DNA of 64,000 bases, taken from NCBI GenBank assembly GCA_030849065.1, contig JASAON010001661.1:124001-188000 (forward strand), in the 5' to 3' direction. This DNA is from Jaenimonas drosophilae. Taxonomy: Eukaryota; Euglenozoa; Kinetoplastea; Trypanosomatida; Trypanosomatidae. Below, piece after piece: positions 1-10,700 of this stretch. The notes below the pieces were generated by a model that did not search any database, was not told the DNA's origin, and was given only the letters and a program-made list of their open reading frames with translations. The stretch's first letter is position 1. Every line of letters begins with the position of its first letter. The position numbers and the translations under genes are program-made.

Positions 1-3000
1 GTGGGAGCTGAAGTCCCAGTGAGCTCACGTCGGTGATGTGGTTGCTCTCTAGAGAGAGCGACTCCAGGCAGTGAATCTCCTTCAGTGCCTCGCCAATGGC
101 GCGATTGCCGGCGCTGCCCAGCTTGTTATGTGAGAGGTTCAGCGCCTTCAGGTGGCGGAGGTGGGCGATGCCATCAAGACGGAGGAGCAGATTGTATCCG
201 AGCTTCAGTATTTCCAGCCCGGAGAAGCCCTCGAGGAGGCTAACCTCCTTCAAGGAGCAACGGGTGAGATCAAGCTGCTTCAGAGAGGCCCAGTGTTCTG
301 GTGGGCCTGCGCGGTCAGTGAGGAGATCGCCGCTCATCTTGCCTGCGAAGACCTCGCGTGCTTTTTGGCTCTCCAGCTGTGAGATGGGCGTGGAGTCAAG
401 CACCTTCAAGCGCCGGAAGTGGTACACGAGGTACTGACGAGCTTCACGCTGGGACTCCGCGGTGCCACTAACAAAGGGATTGCCAAAGACGTCGAGGGTT
501 AGCAGGTTGGTGAGGTCCTTCAAGCCGTAGAACTCCTTCAGCTGGTGCAAACGGTTGTGGGCGAGGAAGAGCTCCTCGAGCTTGCTGAATTGCATGAGGA
601 GGCCTGTGTCAAGGCTGGTGAGGTGGTTGCCACTTACGTTAAGGCAGCGGAGGGCGGAGAGGTTGCCGAGCTGGGAGATGGAGTGCAGGAGATTCACGCT
701 AACATCCAGCATGGCCAGCCGTGGCAACGAACTAAGATCAGGCAAGGATTGGATGCAGTTGTCTTGCACATCGAGCAGCTCAAGATTGGTGAGCTGCGCC
801 ACGGGGGTGATGTCGCGCAGATTGTGGCTTCGCAACACCAGGTGCTGAATATTTGGGAGAAAAGATACCCACTGAAGGCTATGGATGAGGCTGCGGCTGT
901 AGTAGAAGGTGGAGGCAGAGGATGGGGTGGCGGCGGCTGGCTCACCCGATGCGGAGGCCGTACCAACACTAGGTGCGGTGGAGGTCATGACACGCAACTT
1001 GGCGCGGTGCTCGAGGCCCTGTACGGAGCGCAGGGCTGCCTCGAAGAAGCGCTCGGGTAGGATGGTGCTCTCCATCGACATGAGGTCGTAGGTACCATTC
1101 TGACTCCACTCCTTGTGTGCGTAGCGTACGAGATAGCGCAGGGCGATGGGTTGGCCAGCTTGTTCCGTGTTGGGGCTCGAGGAGCCCCCACGTGCGCCGC
1201 TACTGCTGTTGTTGCTGCTGTTGGTGTTGGTGGTTCCGGTAGAGACGCAATCGCTGTTGAGCTTCAAGGTGCGATCGCGCAGCCACTTGGCCACCGAGGC
1301 GCGGTTGGCGGTGATGTTGGTGGAGAAGTCAAGCATATTCACGGTGGTGATGTCGCTGCTGCCGGCGAAGAGGTATCCCAGCAGGATGAGCTCCGCATGC
1401 TTCTCTTCCATCATGGGGTTGTCGGTGGTGTCAAGGTGCTTCAGCTTGGGAAAACTCCCAAGGATGGCATCAAACTGATGCACGGAGCTGAGTTGGTTGC
1501 GTGAGAGGTCTAGGGCTGTGAGACTCGCCAGGCTACTCGTCATGGTATCGAAGGTGGTGAGCTGATTGCCACGAAGGAAGAGCTGCTGCAGTTGTGGGGC
1601 GGCCATGGCCACGGCAAACCATGAGAACTCCGTCAGGGCGTTGAAGGAGAGGTCCAAGGTGGTGAGCACGCCGAGTTGGCGTGATGAGAAATCTTGGCGT
1701 ACCGCGGTGAGGCCTTGGCGGATGAGGTAGCAGTGGGTGAGCTGCGAAGGGCAGCCGAGACTTTGTACGTAAACCTTCAGCACCTCCTCCGTCAAGGGCT
1801 TGGCTGGTGCGGCAGATGCCGGTGAAGAAGCTTTGGATTCGGTGTTGATGCCCGCCGCGGTGAGGAGGGCGTAGCCCTTCGCCGCCGCCTCCTTCGTCTC
1901 GTCTCGCGCAAACTGATCGAAGGCGCTGCTTCCGCAGAGCTGCACAAAGGCAACGAAGTGGTGGCAGAAAACACGCAAGTCGGCAAGATCGCTGCGTGGG
2001 ATGTTGGGGAGGAGCTCCTCCATCACCCGCTTCAGCACGTCGGTGGAGTTGAAGAGGGTGAGCGAGGGCGGTGTGCTGAAGGGGAGCTTCAGCGTGTAGG
2101 AAAAATCCACGACAAATTCCGGAAGAATGAGTGCGCGATCAAAGCAGTACCACACACGCACCCCATTATCTTGTGAAGATGCTCGGTAGACGGAGAAGAC
2201 ATCCCGCGAGTAGTCCTTGCGTGAAACACGCTTGCCACTCCGGAGCACATTCTCATCCTTGGCCCCACTACTTCCGCCGAGTGCCATCACGCTCTTGCCG
2301 AGGAAGACGCGCGAAACAACAAGCCGGGCGGAAAAGGCGTTGGGGCTGAGATTCACGCCGGAGAGCTCACCCGCCTTCAAGTGGCCGCTGAGGCGCTCTT
2401 CATCGGCGTAGTAGAGGCTGTTGGTAAGTGGCACACCATCGCTGGTGGGAGGAATGATGTGCTTGAAAGGCCAACCTTCCGCGTTGCGGTTGGCTGGGGC
2501 ATCCATGCCATGCACCAGGGCGTGTTGGAGAAGGAGGTCCTGATCTTCCGGTGTAGATGGGATGGTGCTGAAGAGGCAGACGAGACCCTTGCGTGTGGAG
2601 GGGATCGTGAGATCAATATCGAGCTCCTTCACACGTTCATCAAAGCGCAGGCGCAATCCGCGATTAATGACGCGAAAGACGCGGCTGACCTCCACACCCG
2701 TGATGCCAAACTGCGCCTCAAATGGTTCTGACTTGAAGCGCGCCACGAGTAAATCGCGCGCACTCTCGTACCAACTATCCTTGGGTGATGATTCCTCTAA
2801 GCGAATATTCCCGCCCGTGTGCAGCTCCAGACACAAACGCTCCTTCAGCCGCTGCTTCATGGTGTAGGTGGCCTCCAATGACTCAAGCAACTTCTTGTTG
2901 ATGCGTTGGATCTCCACCTCACGCGTGCCTACCGCACGTGAGAGCTCACGCTGGATCTCTTCAAGCTTGGCGGTGTTAAGATCATCCGACGGGGCGATGG

Positions 3001-4000
3001 TGCTACTCTGCCCGCCATAGACGCGTCGCTCCGCAAGGGCGGATTGGATCGGGATGAGACTATCCTTGAGCGTCCACATGGCCTCACGCGCACTGGCCTG
3101 TTTCGCGCGCATAATCTCCTCCACCTTGCGGCACAACATCCAGTAGTTGCGCTCCAGCGTTTGCATCCGCATACTGTAATAGATGCGCTTCTTGGAGTAG
3201 ATGGACTCCGCCACCTCGCGCTGCTCCTTGGAGATGATGCCGTAGTCCAGCGTATCGAGTGCGCTCAACATGTGGAGCGTGAAGTTGGTGTAGTTGTTCA
3301 GGCGGCAGATGGGGTTCTCACCAAAGAGTGGGTCAGCAAACCACACATTGCGCAAACATGGAAGAAATGTGAGATGCGCAATCTCGTGGAAGCTGGCGAT
3401 TTGGCAGCCGGCCAGGTTGATATCGTGAAGGTGGGTGAGGAAGCTGCCAAAGGCGTCCTCTACGGATTCAATGGGATTGCTTGCGATCCAAAAAGAGCGG
3501 AGCTTGCGCACGTTTTCTAAGCCGGTGATGGTGGTGATGTGGTTGCGGCAGAGCCACAACTCACGCAAGTGGCGCAACACGGGCAAACCCTCCATCGATG
3601 TTAAGAGGTTCCCCTGCAAGTACAGTCGGCGTAGCTTCGTCATGGCATCGATGCCCTCAATCTTGGTGATGTCATTGTCTGAGAGCCACAACTCCTCCAC
3701 CTGAGTGAGTGGCTTCAGATCCACCATGCTCTCCAGCCCAACATGTGCAAGACGTACAACGGTTAGGTTGGGAAAGAGCCGCAGCTCTGGAATACGAGTA
3801 ACGTTGAGCAGGAAGAGCTCCACCGATGCTATCTCATGCGGGAACTGCATCATGTGATCGAGCGTCCAGCCACTATTCTCCGAAAGAAGGGTGAGGATCT
3901 CCTCCGAGTCTCGATGGCGTAGTGCGTGTTGCACCTCTTGCCGCAGTGCCTCCACCTGAGCGGCGGAGGTCAGGGCAGAGTCTCGAGTACTATCCGACAT
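1..4000 (-). CDS. LRRC9: LRRC9-like leucine-rich-repeat protein, 3' end beyond the window
   Basis: The frame opens at an ATG complementing 3998-4000 and stays open for 1333 codons to the left edge, so the C-terminus is missing. Residues about 50-220 form SDS22-type leucine-rich repeats (xxLxxLxLxxNxIxxIxGL). A charged helical linker follows. Residues about 430-630 look like a PARP-type fold: a VSRVFLGKS strand, then RVWYCFDRALILPEFVVDF, which resembles the final strands of that fold. Two more LRR blocks lie at about 745-880 and from 1045 to the edge. Several LRR blocks with a middle globular domain, and a length near that of human LRRC9 (about 1450 residues), point to LRRC9, a protein of ciliated organisms. 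The LRR assignment is certain. The orthology is probable, and the PARP-like call is from pattern alone. A flagellar role is inference. Confidence 0.8.
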   Translation of the reverse strand, partial: MSDSTRDSALTSAAQVEALRQEVQHALRHRDSEEILTLLSENSGWTLDHMMQFPHEIASVELFLLNVTRIPELRLFPNLTVVRLAHVGLESMVDLKPLTQVEELWLSDNDITKIEGIDAMTKLRRLYLQGNLLTSMEGLPVLRHLRELWLCRNHITTITGLENVRKLRSFWIASNPIESVEDAFGSFLTHLHDINLAGCQIASFHEIAHLTFLPCLRNVWFADPLFGENPICRLNNYTNFTLHMLSALDTLDYGIISKEQREVAESIYSKKRIYYSMRMQTLERNYWMLCRKVEEIMRAKQASAREAMWTLKDSLIPIQSALAERRVYGGQSSTIAPSDDLNTAKLEEIQRELSRAVGTREVEIQRINKKLLESLEATYTMKQRLKERLCLELHTGGNIRLEESSPKDSWYESARDLLVARFKSEPFEAQFGITGVEVSRVFRVINRGLRLRFDERVKELDIDLTIPSTRKGLVCLFSTIPSTPEDQDLLLQHALVHGMDAPANRNAEGWPFKHIIPPTSDGVPLTNSLYYADEERLSGHLKAGELSGVNLSPNAFSARLVVSRVFLGKSVMALGGSSGAKDENVLRSGKRVSRKDYSRDVFSVYRASSQDNGVRVWYCFDRALILPEFVVDFSYTLKLPFSTPPSLTLFNSTDVLKRVMEELLPNIPRSDLADLRVFCHHFVAFVQLCGSSAFDQFARDETKEAAAKGYALLTAAGINTESKASSPASAAPAKPLTEEVLKVYVQSLGCPSQLTHCYLIRQGLTAVRQDFSSRQLGVLTTLDLSFNALTEFSWFAVAMAAPQLQQLFLRGNQLTTFDTMTSSLASLTALDLSRNQLSSVHQFDAILGSFPKLKHLDTTDNPMMEEKHAELILLGYLFAGSSDITTVNMLDFSTNITANRASVAKWLRDRTLKLNSDCVSTGTTNTNSSNNSSSGARGGSSSPNTEQAGQPIALRYLVRYAHKEWSQNGTYDLMSMESTILPERFFEAALRSVQGLEHRAKLRVMTSTAPSVGTASASGEPAAATPSSASTFYYSRSLIHSLQWVSFLPNIQHLVLRSHNLRDITPVAQLTNLELLDVQDNCIQSLPDLSSLPRLAMLDVSVNLLHSISQLGNLSALRCLNVSGNHLTSLDTGLLMQFSKLEELFLAHNRLHQLKEFYGLKDLTNLLTLDVFGNPFVSGTAESQREARQYLVYHFRRLKVLDSTPISQLESQKAREVFAGKMSGDLLTDRAGPPEHWASLKQLDLTRCSLKEVSLLEGFSGLEILKLGYNLLLRLDGIAHLRHLKALNLSHNKLGSAGNRAIGEALKEIHCLESLSLESNHITDVSSLGLQLP

Positions 4001-4911
4001 TGACGTATGTTGTGCGTACGTATCTGTATGTGTGTGTGTGTGTGTTGGTGATGAAGTGCAGGAAGACAAACACTCAGGCAAACAGAGGGAGGATACAGCT
4101 CCTCGCGTGGGAAGGAAAAATAATCCGGAGCTCCTGTGCTACGGTGTGGATGATGCTGATGATGATGATGAATGGCGAGCACAAGTCCTTCTCCCACTGC
4201 ACTGCACTGCGCGTAGAGGAGGTCTGGAGGAGGATATTGCGCGTGGGTATGTGTGAGCTTCTTGTATCGTACTTCTATTCTGGCTGCGTCAGCATACACA
4301 CCACACAAAAGATGGAGAGATGATGTGTGTAGAACGAGTTGTGTTGTGTTGGCGAATGGTTCCAAGCCAATCAACGTAAGATACCGCAGAGGGGTGCGCG
4401 TTCCCCCCTCCAACCGTGGTGCAGGAGATCGATGGACGAAATGTATTCAGATGAGCTCTGCTGTTGATGGGCTTGGTATGTGCGCGTGCGTGTGCGTGGA
4501 GAGAGAGAGTAGGGGTACTACCGTTGTGGGGGGGAGGGGAGGACTGCCTTCGTTGGAGATGAACGACAGGCCTTATCTAATCTACGAAGCAGTGGTTCAA
4601 GTGTGCTGCTAGTAACTAGGGCTGATGAAGAAGAAGATAAGGTTGTGAATGATGGCCAACAACATGACAAACGATGCATTCGTATCACCAACAACTAGAT
4701 TGTGTTTGGTGCGTTGTGAAGGAGATGGTACAAACGGTGCTGGCCATTGGCGTGAGTCCATTCAACGCGCACACACACACACAACACAGTCATGTGTTTG
4801 CAATGGCACTCAGCACAGTGATGATGGGAGAGTGGGGAGATCATGATGGCGAAGCGCTCATCCCTCAATAACTCCGCCAAAAACGTGGATGGTGATGATG
4901 GTGAATGTGGT
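4001..4911. other. Intergenic region with UTRs and TG microsatellite
   Basis: No gene supported. It holds a (TG)n run near 4028-4046, a GATGAT run near 4150-4170, and the splice tract noted separately. A 147-codon minus frame at 3970-4413 overlaps the LRRC9-like start. It is rich in His, Thr and Cys of the kind expected from CA-rich spacer and is not credited. Confidence 0.6.
4102..4120 (-). promoter_or_regulatory. Predicted trans-splice acceptor for the LRRC9-like gene
   Basis: On the minus strand a TTTTTCCTTCCC tract (4109-4120) is followed by the first AG at 4103-4102, about 100 bases before the ATG. This is the usual kinetoplastid polypyrimidine-AG arrangement. Confidence 0.45.
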
Positions 4912-6126
4912 TTAGGCACGTGAAGACGGGCCGTAGTTGATGGAGAGCGGCCACGATCCATCACGGCGGTGCTCCATCGCCAACTCCATCGATGGCGCTG
5001 CCGCTGACGCTCGCGGGCCATCCACCAGTTGCGATATGCTCTGCTGCAATCTGCACTGCTCCAGCCGGAGCTGCTCGACGCTTTGATGGCACTGGACGCA
5101 GTACGCCTCACCACGTGGAGCAGGAGCTGGCGAGGTGAGGCGTACGAAGGATGTGTGTGTTGTGCGTATCATCTCATCTCCTCCTCTAGTATAGTGTGGT
5201 GGATGATAAGGTTGTGGTGCTGCTGCCATGTGCGTACTACGATGCGGTGTGGCGAGGAGCTCCGTTGGCTGGCACTGCCAGTTGGACGGTGCCCGGCCAT
5301 GCGCGACGGGTGATGGCGAGACATCCCCAACACCATAGTGATGAAGTGGTGAAGGCAGAGCCGCGCCATCACTACTCACGCGAAGAATGTTGATGCCTCC
5401 ACTTCCTCCAGATGGGCGCCGCTGCGATGCACCCACAACATCCGCGATCCTCTCGCTCGAGAGGTTGGCGGTGTTGTGGTTCATGACTGTTGAGGGGTGA
5501 AGGAAAGCCAAGTGTGCTCGACGACGTTGTTGTTGTTGGTGTGCGCCAATTGGTATCTCATAAAACCCAATCGAGCGTAGGCCAGCCGCAGATACGAGAG
5601 AACCCTGATCGGCACGGCTGCTCCACGGCGTACACATCTCCACATCGCGCACAAGTTGGCTCGCGAGCATCCCACTACGGCTCAGTCGGCGTAGAAGCAG
5701 GTGGTGCATCGCCTCCGCCATGCCTGACTTGCGTGGCTGCAGGACGTACATGCGGCGTGCAGTTGGATAGGATGTGCCAACCTCTTCTCCTCGTGGATGA
5801 TCATCAGCGTCATCATCTACGTCAATGTGGATCTCAATCTCCTCCGCCGCGGCATTGCACCACAAGACGAGTATGTCGGTGTAGAGGAGTGAGATGGTGA
5901 AGGACGTAGATGCAACACGGAGCTCCATCTGGTCCTGAAGAAAGACGGCAACCACATCATCGGCCGCAATGGGGCGGTAGGCGTCTCCCTCCACAAGCAT
6001 CAAGGAAGCCCAGAAGGAGTGAAGTGGCGGAGATGCATGGGCAACATCTGCATCAACGTTGCACTGCGGGCAGCAGGAGCGATCAAAGTGAGATGCTGCC
6101 GTCAGCGGAGCACTTGCGCTCGCCAT
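4912..6126 (-). CDS. Conserved-looking protein of unknown function with CxxC ends
   Basis: A 404-residue protein from the ATG complementing 6124-6126. The frame runs 38 codons further upstream but has no better context, and the added part is Gln/His/Thr-rich spacer translation. No family is recognised. The N-terminal third (about 20-130) is rich in alternating hydrophobics and looks like a small beta domain. The middle is low complexity (Gln, His, Ser, Pro). Cysteine pairs sit near both ends: CCPQC near residue 20 and CVQCH near 340, just before a predicted helix. They could bind zinc, which is inference. No signal peptide or membrane segment is visible. The coding call rests on the long open frame in the cluster direction, an upstream pyrimidine-AG signal, and clear separation from neighbours. 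Confidence 0.7.
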   Translation of the reverse strand: MASASAPLTAASHFDRSCCPQCNVDADVAHASPPLHSFWASLMLVEGDAYRPIAADDVVAVFLQDQMELRVASTSFTISLLYTDILVLWCNAAAEEIEIHIDVDDDADDHPRGEEVGTSYPTARRMYVLQPRKSGMAEAMHHLLLRRLSRSGMLASQLVRDVEMCTPWSSRADQGSLVSAAGLRSIGFYEIPIGAHQQQQRRRAHLAFLHPSTVMNHNTANLSSERIADVVGASQRRPSGGSGGINILRVSSDGAALPSPLHHYGVGDVSPSPVAHGRAPSNWQCQPTELLATPHRSTHMAAAPQPYHPPHYTRGGDEMIRTTHTSFVRLTSPAPAPRGEAYCVQCHQSVEQLRLEQCRLQQSISQLVDGPRASAAAPSMELAMEHRRDGSWPLSINYGPSSRA

Positions 6127-6447
6127 AACACTAAAGAATGAGCGAGCGGAACAAGAATAATTACTGTGCGTGTGTGTGTGCTGCTGTTGTTGTTGTGCTG
6201 GTATGGGGTATCTCCCAGCAACAATATTTGGCGCACGCACACCGACACAGAGGTTGGCGAACGTGCACGTACAATAAACAGCCTAGCAAGGAAAGATCAA
6301 GCAAGAAGAAGGACGTCATTCACAAGTTGGTGTGCTCAGGCATCTCATATATATATGTGTGTGTGTTGTTGTTGTTGTTGCAGATATGCTTGTACTTAGT
6401 CGTGAGGGTATCTGCAGAAGCAGGCTGAGCACAACAACAGTGGAGGC
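6127..6447. other. Short intergenic region
   Basis: Spacer between two minus-strand genes. It contains TG and GTT microsatellite runs (about 6165-6200 and 6358-6380) and the acceptor described separately. No gene seen. Confidence 0.6.
6283..6314 (-). promoter_or_regulatory. Predicted trans-splice acceptor
   Basis: Minus-strand tract TCCTTCTTCTTGCTTGATC then TTTCCTTGCTAG, with AG at 6284-6283, about 157 bases before the ATG at 6126. Confidence 0.45.
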
Positions 6448-7413
6448 TCACACATCCTCATCCTCTCCGCCGTTGCTGCGAGGGGGCGCAGCCTGGCCAT
6501 CGTGCTGCTGCACAGCATGTTGTTGCTGTTGTTGCAGATGTTGATGAAGATGTTGTTGGTGTTGTTGGCGCCACTCCATCCGCCGCTCCACCTTTGGTGG
6601 CCGTGTCTTGGCCTTCTCCGCCTTCTTTTCCTTCTTCTTGAGCAGCTTCAGCGCCTTTGCCTTTTCTTCATCATGTTTTCGTGGATCCACGGCGCATCGA
6701 ATCACCGCGGAGGCTAGCAACAGGCCAAAGAGCGGGGGCATATAGCTGATGGTGCCGTTGATGGCGCGCTCACGACCACCAGCCTCCTGACGTTGTGGCT
6801 CCAGCGGAGGAATCGTGCGGAGCTCGGTGCTATGAACGATGGTGATGTCCCCGCGCTCGATGCCACGTTTGCGCAGCTCCACGCGACACGCACGTGCAAG
6901 CCGATCATTTTTTGTGTCAAAGAGATCGCCCACATGTACGTGTGAAGGATCGAGCAATCCGCCCGCCCCACCCGAGCAGTACACCCGCACCCCGGCCTTC
7001 ACGGCACCATCGAGCAGCGCAATCTTGCACTCAACACTATCGATGCAATCCACGACGTAGTCGTAGCGCTTGCGTTGGAGAATATCGTGCACGTCTTCGG
7101 GGAGGAGGATCGCATCCATGGCAACAATGGCACATTGGGCGTTGATGTCGCGCAGCCGCTTCGTGAGTTCCTCCACTTTGCTCTTGCCAATGTTGCTATC
7201 CAGCGCGATGAGCTGGCGGTTCTTGTTGGTGGAGCTCACCACATCAAAATCAATCAACGTGATATGGCCAACACCGGAGCGGACGAGTGCCTCGGCACAG
7301 TGGCCGCCTACTCCACCTGTTCCGACAAGGAGGATGGATGTTTGTTGCAACGCACGAATGCCGGCATCACCAATGAGAATCTGCGTCCTCTCGTACAAGG
7401 CGGTGTTTAGCAT
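6448..7413 (-). CDS. TcdA-like tRNA threonylcarbamoyladenosine dehydratase (E1-like ThiF family)
   Basis: A 321-residue ThiF/E1-fold protein closest in pattern to bacterial TcdA (CsdL) and yeast Tcd1/Tcd2. That family uses ATP to cyclise t6A at position 37 of ANN-decoding tRNAs to ct6A. Visible motifs: the nucleotide loop GTGGVGG (31-37) after an ILLV strand, the acidic end of strand two LIDFD (53-57), the TNKNRQ segment (62-67), and the family SGGAGG (147-152) before an xDPSxVxVGD strand. A hydrophobic patch, SYMPPLFGLLLASAVI, matches the C-terminal helix of the family. After residue 245 there is a Lys-rich helix and a Gln/His-rich tail encoded by CAG/CAA/CAT runs, absent from bacterial members. 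The ATG at 7413 is chosen because the frame further upstream begins only at TTG and the predicted splice site lies at 7477. Confidence 0.85.
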   Translation of the reverse strand: MLNTALYERTQILIGDAGIRALQQTSILLVGTGGVGGHCAEALVRSGVGHITLIDFDVVSSTNKNRQLIALDSNIGKSKVEELTKRLRDINAQCAIVAMDAILLPEDVHDILQRKRYDYVVDCIDSVECKIALLDGAVKAGVRVYCSGGAGGLLDPSHVHVGDLFDTKNDRLARACRVELRKRGIERGDITIVHSTELRTIPPLEPQRQEAGGRERAINGTISYMPPLFGLLLASAVIRCAVDPRKHDEEKAKALKLLKKKEKKAEKAKTRPPKVERRMEWRQQHQQHLHQHLQQQQQHAVQQHDGQAAPPRSNGGEDEDV

Positions 7414-7476
7414 GTATGCGGCGCAGGTGGAGTATGCGCCACAATGCCTCCGCGAGAGTCGGCGAGAGGGGGGCAA

Positions 7477-7510
7477 CTACACACAACAACAAGAAGGAAA
7501 AGGAGGAGCT
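7477..7510 (-). promoter_or_regulatory. Predicted trans-splice acceptor for the TcdA-like gene
   Basis: Minus-strand CTCCTCCTTTTCCTTCTTG tract followed by GTTGTTGTGTGTAG, with AG at 7478-7477. This gives a 5'UTR of about 64 bases and supports the ATG at 7413. Confidence 0.5.
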
Positions 7511-7706
7511 CTAACACACACGCACATGCATCATGGATCATCATCATCATCATCATCATCATGTACATACTCATTCATTGCAAGTATTATGGTGGATTCT
7601 GCATCTTCATCGCCGCGGCGCATGCAGCCTATGCGCGGCATCAATCACCAACACAGCAGATGCGTGAGAAGGAGCATCATGGGATGAGGTTCCCACATCA
7701 TCCGCG

Positions 7707-10700
7707 TCAGCATCCATCCTCTCGTGGAGCAAACATGATTCTCTCGCGTGCCGAGAGTTGTGAAAGGAGGAGTGGCGGAACCGGAATACGATGCACGAGG
7801 CAGCAGCTCAATGCCTCTCGCAACACACTTTCGTGTACGTCATTGGTGAGGACGGAGCTGGTCAGTCGCAGCACCGCGCCAACACGATGGCACCACAACG
7901 AATGATGGCCAATGCTGCTGAAGATGAAGAGATGAATGCGTTGGAGGTGTTGCTCCAGGGCGTTTGGTTGTGTGCCATGGTGGAGGCGGTGTTGCTGCAT
8001 CAGCCACAGGAGGCGGACGTAGAGGAGAATAGCCTCGCTCCGTCCAACATGATGTGAGATGGATGATGATGATGATGATGATGTTGATGTTGTTGGTTGG
8101 GGAGGTTGCAACAACGTCAGGATGCACGCCATTGTGGCAAGTTGGATAGCGGCATCCTCACGTTTGGTCGCAGAATCCAGCAGAGGAAGGGCCATCATGG
8201 CATCCTCCACGCTCAACGCATGCGGAGGTGGTGGTGATGATGATGATGATGACGCATCCCACGCCGTCACTGCGTTCATCAGTGCGCACGATAACGCCTC
8301 ACCACACAAGCGATGCACACGAGCAGGGCCAACCTCATCCACATCATCATCGTGTTGTGCTGAGAGGAGCTCTGCTTGGCACATCTTCATGAGCCAGTGA
8401 TCCTCCTCCTCCTCACTCATCACCTTCTGCGGAGGAGGTTCATTGGCGTGTTGGCTCAGTGCCGCAAAGTAGTGCCATGGAACATCAACACGAACAACAT
8501 CCGCCGTCGTAGAAAGATGAGCTCCATTCATCTCTGACGCTGCGACGAGGTGGCAGCCGAGCGACGTCAAGCGCAACGGGCAGTTCTGCATCTGTGCGAG
8601 GAGATCCAACATGCGCATCTCCGCCCACACACTCGTCGCGAGAGTGGCGGTGATGTGGTGCATCGCGGGTGCAGATTGGTGCTTGGCAACGTGCGCAGCC
8701 CACGCACATGATGGAGATGTACGTGCACCATCCTCCTTCACCGCTTGATATGCATCATCAATCCGCCGTTCCAGCTCACTCCACACCTCCACGAGCGCAG
8801 CACAACGAGCATGATCATCATGAGACGGATTCATCTCCGGGCAGCGTTGCAGAAGATGCATCACCAAGTCGAAGCAGCAATCAGGCCACCGCTCCACTGA
8901 CAGCTCGCGAAGATGAATGAGGCGCTGAAGAAGTGAGCGCGCGCAGAGATGATGTGCGCCGACACAAAGCTGCAAGCAACCGCGGAGGCTCTGCATCAAG
9001 ACCGTGGAGTGGTGTGCAGCGTCGCACGTGGTCCCACGCATCATCTTCATCAACATCGTGCTCATCCCTCCAGATGATGATGATGATGATGATGATGATA
9101 GTTGTGTGTGAAGGTGTTGCAGGACGATACAACTCTCTTCAAAGAGCTCCAGCGGCTCCACGTGCGGCGCAAGTCGGTGGATGAGCGCCAACACCTCCGC
9201 CAGACGAGGTACCTCCACCGATGCATCACCACGGAAGGTGCGCGGCAGCACGCGAAGGATTTTCACCATGACAAGTCCGCAGAGCTCCATCCCTGGTGAC
9301 GACGGCGATTGGATGATGGAGGCCGCCGCGCGTAGCACATCGCGTAGCTCAACGAGCTGCTGCACCTCTGCCACCGCAGCAGCAAGATGCCGCATGCGTG
9401 TGTGGGCATCATCATCATCCTCTCGTGTCTCTGGAAGTGAGCGGAGTACGGCATCTTCATGCACAGACCTCTGCCCACACAACACCTCCACGGGTTTGGT
9501 GCGGTGGTGGTGGAGGTGATGCAGGAGTTGCCGATCCATCTCCACATCGCCGTTATTAATAAATGGCGTCGTGCGTTTGCCAACATCTGAAAAAACGGCG
9601 GAGGTTGGCCGCGACCGCTCCTTCAACGCAATCCACCACGGCGGCATCGGCACCCACGCGGGGCTGTGCTTCATCATCCACTGAAGTGCGGCTTGCATCA
9701 ACACTGACACACCATCATCATCATCATCATCATCGTTCTTGTACGCGTGGAGATGGGCCCACTCGCACACGAGAAGCTGGCGAAGGGCGTAGGCAGTGGC
9801 GGCCTCCTCCTCCCCACGTGCCACATCCACCAGCGTGTACGTCGTCTTCGCCACATCATCATCATCAACTCCACGACGTGGATGACGGCGTGGTGCTTCA
9901 TCGGTTGAGCTGATGATGCGCGCCATCACGGCACACAAGACGCGACGACGTACTTTTCGTGAGGTCTTCTCCGCCAGACCAGGTGCGTACATCATCGCCT
10001 CCACACACGCGCGGAGTTGTGCGCGTCGCAGTGTTCGGCGATGCACATACATCAGGTGAGCCAATCGATCCGCGGCGCGTGCATGGGCTGACGCAGAGAG
10101 GCAGGAACATTCACGCACAAGACGTGCAGCGTGTGCAATGTGTTTGTTGGTGAGCTCCATGGAGCGTTGATGAAGGAGATCCCACACATCACTCACACGC
10201 CGCTCATGCACGCGAACGGCGGATGCGGTGCAGAGATCTGATGTGTTGGCGAGAAGATGTTCGAGCACCATCAACACAACATCAGCGTGGAGCAAGACCC
10301 ACGATGATGGCAGTGCTGATGATAATGCGGCACGTGAACCTCGTGGTGATGCATCGAGCTCACGCACTAAATCATGGATCATATTGGATGAATGATCGTG
10401 TGAAAGGAGAAGACGTTGATGGCCTTGTGCGTGCCAACGACGACGCTGCAAACGTGCATCAACCGTGGAGAGATGCTCATCACGTGTGCATGTGTTCGCC
10501 ACCGTCCGTTTGTTGGCACCTGCATCTTCTGCATGTGTGAAGGCACCTGAGTTTGATGGTGCATGAGATCTTGAGACATGCGTCATGCTCAACGGTGGTG
10601 TTGTTGGTGTGGCGGAGCTCTCGCCACGCAAATGGCGGAGCAGCGCGTTGGCCTCATCCTGCAGTCGATGGAGATCTGTTTCAGCCTCGAAAGACATCTC

